DNA from: Bacillus atrophaeus
GTDB lineage: Bacteria; Bacillota; Bacilli; Bacillales; Bacillaceae
Reading direction: 5' to 3'
Assembly: GCF_001584335.1 (NCBI RefSeq)
Contig: NZ_LSBB01000001.1
Location: 744,001-808,000, forward strand
DNA length: 64,000 nucleotides
Position 1 is the stretch's first letter, and every line of letters starts with the position of its first letter. The position numbers and the translations under genes were made by a program. Positions 38,170 to 47,129 of this stretch are shown in pieces. The notes below the pieces were generated by a model, which did no database searches, was not told where the DNA came from, and saw nothing but the letters and a program-made list of their open reading frames with translations.

Positions 38170-38751
38170 TTGAAACTTTATACAAGAACAGGTGACAAGG
38201 GGCAAACAAGCTTGATTGGCGGAAGAGCGGATAAAGACAGTCTGAGAGTGGAGAGCTATGGAACAGTTGACGAGCTGAACAGCTTTGTCGGACTTGCGTT
38301 GGCTGAGCTTTCAGAACATCAGGGCTTTGATGATTTAAAGGCAGAGCTTCTTACGATTCAGCACGAACTGTTTGATTGCGGCGGGGACTTGGCGGCAGTT
38401 ATGGAAAATAAAGAGTGCAAGCTAAAGGCAGAAGCGGTGGCCTTTTTGGAAACGCGTATCGACGCTTATACAGCAGAAGCCCCCGCCCTTGAGAAGTTTA
38501 TCCTTCCCGGAGGCTCCAAAGCGTCCGCCCTCCTTCACACAGCGCGTACGATTACGAGAAGAGCGGAACGGCAGGTCGTTGCGCTGATGAAAAAAGAAGA
38601 CATCCATGAAGTGACCCTCCGATATCTCAACCGTTTATCTGACTACTTCTTCGCTGCTGCACGAATCGCAAATGCGAGGCTCGGCATTGCCGATGTGGAA
38701 TATGAAAGAAGCGCCATCGTTTTTGGAAAAAGAAACAGCGCCGAATTATAA
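38170..38751 (+). CDS. yvqK: ATP:cob(I)alamin adenosyltransferase, PduO type (YvqK)
   Basis: A 193-residue four-helix enzyme that attaches the adenosyl group to cob(I)alamin. It has the N-terminal ATP-binding LYTRTGDKGQTSLIGG and the helix with RTITRRAERQVV, the PduO signature. TTG 38170 follows AAAGGTGGA by eight bases and gives the same length as in B. subtilis. It completes the B12 operon: uptake, cobinamide remodelling, adenosylation. Confidence 0.93.
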   Translation: MKLYTRTGDKGQTSLIGGRADKDSLRVESYGTVDELNSFVGLALAELSEHQGFDDLKAELLTIQHELFDCGGDLAAVMENKECKLKAEAVAFLETRIDAYTAEAPALEKFILPGGSKASALLHTARTITRRAERQVVALMKKEDIHEVTLRYLNRLSDYFFAAARIANARLGIADVEYERSAIVFGKRNSAEL

Positions 38752-38756
38752 GCTTC

Positions 38757-38785
38757 AAAAAAAAGCCGGTATACCGGCTTTTTTC
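38757..38785 (+). terminator. Terminator of the B12 operon
   Basis: Palindrome AAGCCGGTATACCGGCTT followed by a T run. The tight turn leaves a small loop. Confidence 0.8.
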
Positions 38786-38935
38786 TATGTGTGGCATATC
38801 CGTCTCTCTCTACCTTTGTCAATTCTCTCCCTTTTATGACAATAAAATGAACCTTATGAATTATTGACTGAAAAGTGGGAAAATGAGATATTGTAAGGAG
38901 TTGTAAAATATAGGCAATCGAGGGGGCTCTGATAG

Positions 38936-40207
38936 ATGGTGAAATTCATTGATGGGGAAAGCATCTGGAAGAGAAATTTCAACTATCTTTTTTACTCCAG
39001 ACTGGTAAAGATATCCGCAGACAGCTTTGCGTTTAATTCAATTTTATGGTTGTTGATTTATGATGGGGAAGGTGCGATCGGCACGGCCCTTCTTATCGCC
39101 GTCACCTTTTTGCCAGAAGCATTTTTAGCCCCGATCACAGGGCCTTTTATGAAAAAAAACACGCTTAAATTCTGGATGTACTTTTCAGATATAACGAGAG
39201 CGGCAGTTGTACTTATAATTCCTATATGTTATTTCAATGGTTTTTCTCCTTTATGGTTCGTTATGGCACTTATGATCTTACATTCAGCGACAGGCGCTGC
39301 CTACAACCCGGCATCCGTTGCCATTATTCCGCAAATCGTAAACGAGCAGGGGATTCAAAAAGCGAATGCATTGCTGCAGTCTTCCGCCCAAATTGTTAGG
39401 CTCGGCGCTTTTACGATATGCGGAGCTATCCTGACTTTTATCGGCCCTGCGTATACGATGCTCTTTGCCCTCATCCTTTACCTGATTTCAGGCTTTTTAG
39501 TTCTCTTTATTAAATATAAAGCGGTTCAGACAAAAACGATGGATCTGCCGGCAGCCACGCAAAGAGGTACATATTTTGGCAGATTAAAAAGAGGCTTTGT
39601 TCTTGTAAGAAAACATCAAATTCTATATCCGTTGGCGATTTATTGTATCTTCATGAACTTAGCAGCCGCTCCGTGGGAGGCGTTAAGCGCGGTGTATGTG
39701 GCAGAGGAGTTAAACAGTCTGCCGATCACGTTTTCTCTTTTAAAGGCAGTCACATCCGGCGGTGCGTTTTTAATGGGATTCCTCCTTGCGAAAGTGAAAG
39801 TGAACAAATACGGGCTGCTTTTTGTAACAGCCGGTATCATAGAAGGAATCGCCTTCTTTATCACAGGAATGAACACGTTTTTGCCGCTTGTATTCCTCGC
39901 CGCATTTGCATTCGGGGCTGCGGTAAGCGCGATCAATGTTCCGGAATACACCATTATCCAAACGTCCGTGGATGAAGAAGATCAGCCTCAGGTATACGCG
40001 GTCATCCATATGATCTCGAATCTATCGCTTCCCGCCGGCGCCATTGCCTGCGGATATGCTGCAAATGCCTTTGGTTCCGGGAAGGTTATTGCCGTCGGGG
40101 GCGCGATTGAAATTCTCGCGGGAATCGGAATTCTGCTGTTCACCAAGCTTGCCAAAGCCCAACGCTCTGATTTAATAAGAGAAAGAGAAGCAAGCGTACA
40201 TATATAA
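38936..40207 (+). CDS. yvqJ: MFS transporter YvqJ
   Basis: A 423-residue, 12-helix major facilitator of the drug-efflux (MFS_3-like) type, with a central loop after helix 6 (KYKAVQTKTMD). It is read toward the lia operon but separated from it by a terminator. Substrate unknown; homologues are macrolide- or multidrug-type exporters. GAGGGGG lies before ATG 38936. Confidence 0.85.
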   Translation: MVKFIDGESIWKRNFNYLFYSRLVKISADSFAFNSILWLLIYDGEGAIGTALLIAVTFLPEAFLAPITGPFMKKNTLKFWMYFSDITRAAVVLIIPICYFNGFSPLWFVMALMILHSATGAAYNPASVAIIPQIVNEQGIQKANALLQSSAQIVRLGAFTICGAILTFIGPAYTMLFALILYLISGFLVLFIKYKAVQTKTMDLPAATQRGTYFGRLKRGFVLVRKHQILYPLAIYCIFMNLAAAPWEALSAVYVAEELNSLPITFSLLKAVTSGGAFLMGFLLAKVKVNKYGLLFVTAGIIEGIAFFITGMNTFLPLVFLAAFAFGAAVSAINVPEYTIIQTSVDEEDQPQVYAVIHMISNLSLPAGAIACGYAANAFGSGKVIAVGGAIEILAGIGILLFTKLAKAQRSDLIREREASVHI

Positions 40208-40217
40208 ATATTCAAGG

Positions 40218-40246
40218 CGCCCATGCAAAAGCATGGGCGTTTTTTG
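40218..40246 (+). terminator. Terminator after yvqJ
   Basis: CGCCCATGC and GCATGGGCG pair around AAAA, followed by seven T. Confidence 0.9.
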
Positions 40247-40265
40247 TTTAGGGTCCTGCACAGAA

Positions 40266-40281
40266 TACGACTCTGGTCTTA
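40266..40281. promoter_or_regulatory. Candidate LiaR box
   Basis: TACGACTCTGGTCTTA contains inverted half-sites TACGACTC and TAAGACCA about 85 bases before liaI, where phospho-LiaR is known to act in B. subtilis. Confidence 0.55.
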
Positions 40282-40363
40282 TGACAAAATCAATCTCTGA
40301 CTCGTTTTGCCGCTTCTGCAATTTGTTTATAGTAAAGACATGGAATACGAAAGGAGGATCAGC

Positions 40364-40744
40364 ATGAACATAAACGTAAAAACAGCAGGCGGATTTCTAT
40401 TAATCGTATTTGGGATTTCTGTCTTTTTCGGAGGAGGCAATTTTGCCTTTATCATCCCGCTCGCGATCGGCGGTTTGTTGTTATATGCAGGAATAAAAAG
40501 ATTCGCCAAAGGCAAAACCGTCACAGGGATCATCTTCGGCGGAATCGGCGCCATGATGCTTGTCAGTTCATTGCCGTTTTTGGTCGGAATCGCTCTGGCG
40601 GCGGTAATGGTCTACTTCGGCTGGAAGATGATGAAAAACGGTTCAGACGAAAGCCGTACAGCATCCTTTGACCCAGAGCCTGCTTCAGCAGCTTATGAAT
40701 CTAATTTTGACGCCGAATGGGAAGAATTTTTGAAAAAAAAGTAA
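40364..40744 (+). CDS. liaI: Cell-envelope stress membrane protein LiaI
   Basis: A 126-residue protein with an N-terminal membrane hairpin (residues 8-45) and a further hydrophobic segment near 60-85. It ends in an acidic SFDPEPASAAYESNFDAEW tail that recruits LiaH to the membrane. ATG 40364 follows AAAGGAGG. First gene of liaIH-GFSR, strongly induced by bacitracin, nisin and other lipid-II-active agents. Confidence 0.93.
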   Translation: MNINVKTAGGFLLIVFGISVFFGGGNFAFIIPLAIGGLLLYAGIKRFAKGKTVTGIIFGGIGAMMLVSSLPFLVGIALAAVMVYFGWKMMKNGSDESRTASFDPEPASAAYESNFDAEWEEFLKKK

Positions 40745-40763
40745 CCAAATAGGAGGAAATATA

Positions 40764-41441
40764 ATGGTTTTAAAAAGAATAAGAAACATGTTTGTCGCAT
40801 CTGTTAATGAAGGTCTGGATAAGCTGGAGAATCCGAAGGTTATGCTGAATCAGTATGTCCGTGACATGGAAAGTGATATCGCAAAAGCAAAGCAAACGAT
40901 TGTCAAACAGCATACGATTGCCCATCAATTTAAGAAAAAATATGAGGAAGCAAGCCAAACGGCTGGTAAACGTAAAAATCAAGCACAGCTGGCTTTTGAT
41001 GCAGGCGAAGAAGAGCTGGCGAAAAAGGCGCTTACAGAAATGAAATACTTGGAGGGCAAGGCGGCCGAACATAAAGCATCCTATGAGCATGCCGAGCAAC
41101 AATTGGCAGAACTGAAAGAACAGCTCAGCACGCTTGAAGTCAGACTTCAGGACGTGAAAGACAAAAAGCAGGCGCTTATCGCCCGCGCTAACGCGGCAAA
41201 TGCCAAAGAGCATATGAATGCGTCATTCGACAAAATTGACAACGAAAGCGCGTACCGCGAATTTTTGAGAATGGAAAATCGAATAGAAGAAATGGAAGTG
41301 CGCGCGAATTATTCTCAGTCAGCTGAAGCGGGAACAGAATACAGCCGGACTGAATTCGCCGGAGAAGTTGAAGCGGAACTTGAGAAAATGCGTTCTCTCT
41401 CATTAAAAAAAGCGGAACAAACATCAGCAGTAAATGAATAA
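40764..41441 (+). CDS. liaH: PspA/IM30-family phage-shock protein LiaH
   Basis: A 225-residue, mostly helical coiled-coil protein starting VLKRIRNMFVASVNEGLDKL, the PspA amphipathic helix region. It forms large rings and protects the membrane under envelope stress. AGGAGG lies before the ATG, 19 bases behind liaI. Confidence 0.94.
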   Translation: MVLKRIRNMFVASVNEGLDKLENPKVMLNQYVRDMESDIAKAKQTIVKQHTIAHQFKKKYEEASQTAGKRKNQAQLAFDAGEEELAKKALTEMKYLEGKAAEHKASYEHAEQQLAELKEQLSTLEVRLQDVKDKKQALIARANAANAKEHMNASFDKIDNESAYREFLRMENRIEEMEVRANYSQSAEAGTEYSRTEFAGEVEAELEKMRSLSLKKAEQTSAVNE

Positions 41442-41452
41442 TGGTACACAGC

Positions 41453-41482
41453 GGGGAAGGGTTTTGAAAAAAGTCCTTCCCC
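41453..41482 (+). terminator. Hairpin between liaIH and liaGFSR
   Basis: GGGGAAGG and CCTTCCCC form an 8-bp stem with a 14-base loop but no T run. It probably limits read-through or protects the abundant liaIH transcript 3' end rather than acting as a full terminator. Confidence 0.6.
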
Positions 41483-41551
41483 AGATGTACGTATCAATTA
41501 CAGGCCTTTTCCCTTATAATAGAATGAATGAATAAAAAGGATGAAAAATAA

Positions 41552-42421
41552 ATGAAAAAAATGTTTGGCAAACTGCTGATTGTTGCGGGCGTTTTTATTT
41601 TTGCAGCTATTATGATGAAAGACGTGCTTGCTGAACGATTTTCTCCATTAGAAGGAACAGAAGCAGAATCAGCGAGCGCGTCGCCGCATGAGATTAACAG
41701 CATGACGATTTCCGCAGAAAACATTCATGTACATGTCATTGCGGAAGAGCGTAACGACATTTCGGCAAGCATAACAGGAAAATCCGGGAAACTTTATGTA
41801 ACGGAAAACGGAAAAACACTGGGGCTGACAGCAAAGGAAAAGGGATTTCAATTTCTGAATTTCTTTCATCAGTCCTCTCTTGTTGTCCGGGTTCCGTATG
41901 CCTATAAAGATGAAATTCTCGTTCGCTCATCCAGCGGCGATATAGATCTTGATGGAAACGGAAGCTTGGCTCTCCGGGATTTGAGCGCAAAGTCATCGAG
42001 CGGAAATATGACGTTTAAGAATGCAAAAATCAATGACCTTGAAGTGAAAGGCTCTTCAGGAAATACGGTTTTGTCAGAGCTTGAGACCAAAACGGCAAGC
42101 ATACGCTCTGCATCCGGCAATGCCAGCCTGGCCAATGTGACAGGATCTCTTGATGTGCAGATGTCATCAGGAAATCTCAATGCCTCGTTTCAGGAAATCA
42201 ACTCCCCCGCATCTCTCAAGCTGGCGAGCGGCAATGTTAAAATGTCGCTTCCTGAAAAAGGTGATTTTACAGTGAATGCCGCAACTACAAGCGGGAATAT
42301 TAATCCATCGTATTCGTTTGATGATAAAAATCTTGATCAAAACAAACTGACAGGAAAACGGGGCAGCGGAAAACAGCAGATTGAGATTAAAGTGACAAGC
42401 GGGAATGTTACAATCCGGTAG
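41552..42421 (+). CDS. liaG: LiaG, membrane-anchored DUF4097 beta-helix protein
   Basis: A 289-residue protein with one N-terminal membrane helix and then a parallel beta-helix built from repeated SSSG/SGN turns (VRSSSGDIDLDG, SSGNMTFKNA, SSGNTVLSEL, ASGNASLANV, SSGNLNASFQ and more), typical of DUF4097. Function unknown. It has its own promoter region upstream (TATAAT near 41517) giving low-level expression of liaGFSR. Confidence 0.9.
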   Translation: MKKMFGKLLIVAGVFIFAAIMMKDVLAERFSPLEGTEAESASASPHEINSMTISAENIHVHVIAEERNDISASITGKSGKLYVTENGKTLGLTAKEKGFQFLNFFHQSSLVVRVPYAYKDEILVRSSSGDIDLDGNGSLALRDLSAKSSSGNMTFKNAKINDLEVKGSSGNTVLSELETKTASIRSASGNASLANVTGSLDVQMSSGNLNASFQEINSPASLKLASGNVKMSLPEKGDFTVNAATTSGNINPSYSFDDKNLDQNKLTGKRGSGKQQIEIKVTSGNVTIR

Positions 42422-42457
42422 CAATCTGGCAGTAGAAAGGAGGCGGAACAGCTGAGA

Positions 42458-43189
42458 ATGACAAAAAAACAGCTTCTTGGACTTATTATTGCTCTATTTG
42501 GCATCAGTATGTTTTTACAAATTATCGGCATCGGAGATTTACTCTTTTGGCCGCTCTTTTTTCTGATTGCCGGTTATTTTCTGAAAAAATATTCCCGCCA
42601 CTGGCTTGGATCTGTCATGTATATCTTTGCCGCTTTTCTTTTTTTGAAAAACCTGTTCAGCATTACGTTTAACCTATTCGGCTATGCCTTCGCCGCTTTT
42701 TTAATTTATGCCGGCTACAGGCTTGTCAAAGGAAAAGCCGTGTTTGAGCAGGATAAGAAAATCAATTTGGACAAAAAGGAGAAACAGCCTGAGTCCTCCG
42801 GCCAAGCCGATTATAAACAGACGGAACTGAAAAGCTTTTTTATCGGTGAGCTGAGACTGATGAAAAATCCGTTTGACCTGAATGACTTAAATGTTTCTGG
42901 TTTTATCGGCGATGTGAAAATTGATTTATCGAAAGCCATTATTCCGGAAGGTGAAAGCACTGTCGTCATCAGCGGAGTGATCGGGAATGTCGATATTTAT
43001 GTACCGGCTGATCTTGAGGTATCTGTCAGTTCTTCTGCCTTTATCGGAGACATTGATCTTATCGGATCGAAAACAAGCGGCATGAGCACAAAGCTGTATG
43101 CGGCTTCACCTGATTACAGCCAAGCAAAACGGCGGGTCAAAATATCGATTTCCTTATTTATCGGTGATGTGGATGTGAAATATTTATGA
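42458..43189 (+). CDS. liaF: LiaF, inhibitor of the LiaRS system
   Basis: A 243-residue protein with about four N-terminal membrane helices (residues 1-95) and a C-terminal YvqF-type beta domain (FIGDVKIDLSKAIIPEG, VIGNVDIYVP, SLFIGDVDVKY). It keeps LiaS in its off-state without stress. AAAGGAGG at 42437 is rather far from the ATG (about 14 bases), which may lower its translation. The stop overlaps liaS. Confidence 0.93.
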   Translation: MTKKQLLGLIIALFGISMFLQIIGIGDLLFWPLFFLIAGYFLKKYSRHWLGSVMYIFAAFLFLKNLFSITFNLFGYAFAAFLIYAGYRLVKGKAVFEQDKKINLDKKEKQPESSGQADYKQTELKSFFIGELRLMKNPFDLNDLNVSGFIGDVKIDLSKAIIPEGESTVVISGVIGNVDIYVPADLEVSVSSSAFIGDIDLIGSKTSGMSTKLYAASPDYSQAKRRVKISISLFIGDVDVKYL

Positions 43190-44250
43190 GGAAAAAAATA
43201 CTCGCCAATATTCAATGGCGTGCAATCCGCATGACAACAGGAATCAGCCTGCTCTTATGTGCCGCCTTAATCGGGCTTCTTCTGTTTTATTATCAGCTTG
43301 ATCCCGTACTGTTATTATCATCCGGCTGGTTCGGCATTCCGTTTATTTTGATTTTGCTGCTTATCAGCCTTGCTGTCGGCTTCGCATCGGGGTACATGTA
43401 CGGCAACCATTTGAAAACGAGAATTGATAAGCTGATAGAATCAATTTTAAAGTTTGAAAACGGCAATTTCTCGTATCGGGTGCCGCCGCTTGGAGAAGAC
43501 GAAATCGGCCTTGCCGCTGATCAGCTGAATGAAATGGCGAAACGGGTGGAGCTGCAAGTCGCTTCTTTGCAAAAATTGTCAAATGAACGGGCCGAGTGGC
43601 AGGTGCAAATGAAGAAGTCCGTTATTTCAGAAGAACGGCAGCGGCTAGCAAGAGATCTCCACGATGCCGTGAGCCAGCAGCTCTTTGCCATTTCGATGAT
43701 GACGTCCGCTGTTTTGGAAAATCTAAAGGAAGCGGATGATAAAACAGTCAAACGGATCAGAATGGTAGAGAACATGGCGGGAGAGGCCCAAAATGAAATG
43801 AGGGCGCTGCTTCTCCACTTACGACCGGTCACCTTAGAAGGAAAAGGATTAAAGCAAGGCTTAATCGAACTGTTAAACGAATTTCAAGCAAAGCAGCCGA
43901 TGGATATAGAATGGGATATTCAGGACACGGGAGTTTCAAAGGGTGTGGAAGACCATTTATTCAGAATTGTCCAAGAGGCGCTTTCTAACGTGTTCAGGCA
44001 TTCAAAAGCCTCTAAAGTCTCAGTGCGCCTCGGATCAAAAAATCGGCAGCTTCAGTTGAAGGTCATTGATAATGGCGCGGGTTTTACGATGGATAAGGTG
44101 AAAACATCCTCGTACGGCTTACATTCAATCAAGGAACGGGCAAGTGAAGTCGGCGGAGTCGCGGAAATCATATCAGTAGAAGGGAAAGGAACACAAATCG
44201 ACGTAAAAGTCCCGATTTTCCCAGAAGAAAAAGGAGAGAACCGACAGTGA
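43186..44250 (+). CDS. liaS: Sensor histidine kinase LiaS
   Basis: A 354-residue intramembrane-sensing NarL-group kinase. Two helices lie at 15-36 and 45-68 with almost no outside loop. A HAMP domain follows, then a HisKA_3 domain with phospho-His in ARDLHDAVSQQLFA, and an ATPase domain (VQEALSNVFRHS, DNGAGF, YGLHSIKERA). It starts inside the liaF stop and overlaps liaR by four bases. Confidence 0.94.
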   Translation: MRKKILANIQWRAIRMTTGISLLLCAALIGLLLFYYQLDPVLLLSSGWFGIPFILILLLISLAVGFASGYMYGNHLKTRIDKLIESILKFENGNFSYRVPPLGEDEIGLAADQLNEMAKRVELQVASLQKLSNERAEWQVQMKKSVISEERQRLARDLHDAVSQQLFAISMMTSAVLENLKEADDKTVKRIRMVENMAGEAQNEMRALLLHLRPVTLEGKGLKQGLIELLNEFQAKQPMDIEWDIQDTGVSKGVEDHLFRIVQEALSNVFRHSKASKVSVRLGSKNRQLQLKVIDNGAGFTMDKVKTSSYGLHSIKERASEVGGVAEIISVEGKGTQIDVKVPIFPEEKGENRQ

Positions 44251-44882
44251 TTCGAGTGTTGTTGATTGATGATCATGAAATGGTCAGAATGGGTCTTGCG
44301 GCTTTTTTAGAAGCGCAGGCGGATATTGAAGTGATAGGCGAAGCCTCAGACGGAAGCCAGGGCGTACAGCTTGCCGTGCAATTGAAGCCGGACGTCATTT
44401 TGATGGATCTTGTGATGGAGGGAATGGACGGAATCGAAGCCACAAAACAAATTTGCGGCGTGCTCGATGATCCGAAAATTATTGTGCTGACAAGCTTTAT
44501 CGACGATGACAAAGTGTATCCTGTCATCGAAGCGGGAGCGCTCAGCTATTTGTTAAAAACATCAAAAGCGGGAGAAATCGCCGACGCCATTCGGGCAGCA
44601 AGCAAAGGAGAGCCCAAGCTTGAATCGAAAGTGGCGGGAAAGGTTTTATCCAGACTGCGCCATTCAAATGACAGCGCACTCCCGCATGAAACATTAACGA
44701 AAAGAGAGCTGGAAATACTCTGTCTCGTGGCAGAAGGCAAAACGAATAAAGAAATTGGTGAAGAGCTGTTTATCACAATAAAGACCGTAAAAACCCATGT
44801 CACCAATATTTTATCAAAGCTAGAAGTCGCCGACCGGACTCAAGCGGCTGTCTATGCCCATCGGAATAAACTCGTCAAGTAG
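44247..44882 (+). CDS. liaR: Response regulator LiaR
   Basis: A 211-residue NarL/FixJ-type regulator. Receiver Asp in VILMDLVMEGMDG; LuxR-type helix-turn-helix in the C-terminal third (EGKTNKEIGEELFITIKTVK). It activates the liaI promoter. GTG start with GGAGAG upstream. Confidence 0.94.
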   Translation: MIRVLLIDDHEMVRMGLAAFLEAQADIEVIGEASDGSQGVQLAVQLKPDVILMDLVMEGMDGIEATKQICGVLDDPKIIVLTSFIDDDKVYPVIEAGALSYLLKTSKAGEIADAIRAASKGEPKLESKVAGKVLSRLRHSNDSALPHETLTKRELEILCLVAEGKTNKEIGEELFITIKTVKTHVTNILSKLEVADRTQAAVYAHRNKLVK

Positions 44883-44916
44883 ACAGGCCGCGCTTTCAAG
44901 CCATGCGGCGCTTCAT

Positions 44917-46035
44917 TTATTGCGTGACACCTTTTGTCCCGAAGTCTCTGACAATCACCTTCACATGGTACTCAATATCTGATTCGCTGAATACTTGATC
45001 CCATTTTTTTGAGATTTTTCGCCACTGTTGAGGATAATGAATTCGCACTTGGTCTCCTAAACCGGTTATATCGGTTTTAATATCATCTTGCAGCAGAGTG
45101 ATAAACTCTGTCACTTGAGCTTGGATTTGTTTCTTTGTCGCTTCCTCAATCTCTTTTATATACGAATCCTGAAACGAGTTTTCTTTCGGGTTCCAGTCCT
45201 CTGACAAGCGCCCTTCCACTTCTCTGTTCACGACGAATTTAAATTTTCCGTCCCGATATGAGGTTTTAATGCTTTTGTGGCTGGAATAGACTTCGTAGGA
45301 AAAAAGCTCCCCATCATGTTGGGCGTCAATTACACCGCCTTTCACTTCTCCAGTAAACAAATTCATGGCTTGCACCTGTCCGGGGGACAAATCAGCATGC
45401 CAGTACTTGTTTTTAATAACAGAGGCTCCATCAACTTCAATTTTGCCAGCTTGGACACCCACGCGAGGAATAACAAATGAATCTCCTGCCGTCATTTTCT
45501 TTGAAACATCCCCTAATGTGACAGCCTCCATCATTCTGATAGTCACCTTATTATTGTCTGTTAATTCGTAGATAACGTTAGAAGCAGGATCGCCCTCATC
45601 GCTGATTTTTAAGATGTCTTTTGCTTTGTCAGCTACGACAAATACATGGGAGCTTCGCCTTGTTCCGTTATCTCTTACAAACTGATTAAGAAGCGCATCC
45701 ATTTGAATATCATTGGAGAGCAGCTTCTTAGACATCAAGATCACGCGCAAATGCTGAGAGAAGGAAGGGCGATTTTTTAAAGCTGCCGTCCTGAAAACTT
45801 GATGGACGGTTTCCCCTTGGGTCGTGGAGATTTTCGTCGGATCTCCTGAAGAGGATTGCTGAGCGCTTATTTTTCTAGGAATTAATATTTGCTGTGAAAT
45901 TTCCAGATTCTTGCCGTTTTCCGGTTTATCAAGCCCCAGCCCGATAATTAGGCTTAAATCCTCAATGTTGCGGCTGTCCCAGCAGCCGGTTAACAGAATT
46001 GTGCACAAGATGAATAAGAGGATGGGTTTTCTCAT
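44917..46035 (-). CDS. gerAC: Spore germinant receptor lipoprotein GerAC
   Basis: A 372-residue Ger(x)C protein with lipobox ILLTGCWD and the family opening CWDSRNIEDLSLIIGLGLDK. Anchored on the outer face of the spore inner membrane as part of the L-alanine receptor with GerAA and GerAB. Overlaps the gerAB stop by four bases. Confidence 0.93.
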   Translation of the reverse strand: MRKPILLFILCTILLTGCWDSRNIEDLSLIIGLGLDKPENGKNLEISQQILIPRKISAQQSSSGDPTKISTTQGETVHQVFRTAALKNRPSFSQHLRVILMSKKLLSNDIQMDALLNQFVRDNGTRRSSHVFVVADKAKDILKISDEGDPASNVIYELTDNNKVTIRMMEAVTLGDVSKKMTAGDSFVIPRVGVQAGKIEVDGASVIKNKYWHADLSPGQVQAMNLFTGEVKGGVIDAQHDGELFSYEVYSSHKSIKTSYRDGKFKFVVNREVEGRLSEDWNPKENSFQDSYIKEIEEATKKQIQAQVTEFITLLQDDIKTDITGLGDQVRIHYPQQWRKISKKWDQVFSESDIEYHVKVIVRDFGTKGVTQ

Positions 46036-47129
46036 TGCGCTTTCAGCCTCCTTTTCAATGCGACCAATAGAAATGTAACAAAGGGCATTACAAACAACCC
46101 TAAGAAAACATAGCCCAGATAATCACTAAACGCCATAACTTGATTCGCATCTTTGGGCCATAGAGAAATGAAAAAAGTGACAACGGAGATGATGAAGATT
46201 CCCGTTTTATTAGAAGATCTGAACACTTTTTTCAGACCGGATGCTGCAAAAAACGTGTACATCACATAAGTGGTGAAAAATTGAATGATCCAAACGATAA
46301 GCAAAAATGACTCAAATCGTTCAACAAACAGCCCCTTTGTTTCAAAGGATTGAAATAGGGTGATCGTCGGCCAAATAATGGATACGACCTCAGGGACGGA
46401 CAACGAGCCGACCACAATGACATAAGTGATGATGTATAAGAAAATCGGAATGGAAAATCCAATTGCCGATGACTTAAACATCTGTTTTCTTTTTTTCATA
46501 TACTTAGGCAAAAACAGCATAACCTCCACACCTAAGAAAGAAACGGAGACGATAGTAAGGGAATTAACAACAGAGCTCATTCCCTGTCCAAGCACAGGCC
46601 GCATATTATTAATGTCGAATATTTGTAAGCTGAATGCAAACACAATCAGCAGTATGATAATTGTCACTGTTAAAAAGAAAGGAAAAAGTCTTGATATATC
46701 ACTCATTCCGCCAATCATTAAATAGATGCCGCAAAAGATAAAGCTTAACAGGATGACCTGAATGGGCGTGTTTTCAAGCAGAAAGAATTTCACCATTTCA
46801 GCCATTGCCCTTGCTTCAAAACTGGCGACGCCAATAAAGTAACCCGTAATTCCCAGATTCAGCAAACTGCCCAAAAAACGGCCGAATCCTTCTTGGACAT
46901 AATCAAAGTAGGATTCATATTGATGTTTTTGTATGATTTTTGTGTTTAAGAAAATGAGAAATATAAAAATCAGACCTTCCAGCATTAAGACAATCCAGCC
47001 GTCCGGGGAGTTTGCTTTTGCCGTAAGCGTTCTTGGCAGTGACAGGAGCCCCGCGCCGAGCATGGTGTTTGAAATAATGGCTGTTGCTTCATAACTGTTG
47101 ATTTTAGTTGGAGTCTTCTTGTGGCTCAT
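46032..47129 (-). CDS. gerAB: Spore germinant receptor membrane subunit GerAB
   Basis: A 365-residue, ten-helix APC-fold protein and the amino-acid-binding subunit of the GerA receptor. It starts near MSHKKTPTKINSYEATAI and has NTMLGAGLLSLPRTLT in helix 1. ATG 47129 gives exactly the length of the B. subtilis protein. ATG 47135, six bases from AGAGGCG, is a reasonable alternative. Its start overlaps the gerAA end by 26 bases. Confidence 0.92.
   Translation of the reverse strand: MSHKKTPTKINSYEATAIISNTMLGAGLLSLPRTLTAKANSPDGWIVLMLEGLIFIFLIFLNTKIIQKHQYESYFDYVQEGFGRFLGSLLNLGITGYFIGVASFEARAMAEMVKFFLLENTPIQVILLSFIFCGIYLMIGGMSDISRLFPFFLTVTIIILLIVFAFSLQIFDINNMRPVLGQGMSSVVNSLTIVSVSFLGVEVMLFLPKYMKKRKQMFKSSAIGFSIPIFLYIITYVIVVGSLSVPEVVSIIWPTITLFQSFETKGLFVERFESFLLIVWIIQFFTTYVMYTFFAASGLKKVFRSSNKTGIFIISVVTFFISLWPKDANQVMAFSDYLGYVFLGLFVMPFVTFLLVALKRRLKAQ

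Noticed and set aside
44885-44916. Terminator between liaR and gerAC
   Set aside because: GCCGC/GCGGC can pair, but the stem is only 5 bp with a 13-base loop and no T run, so it is too weak to list.
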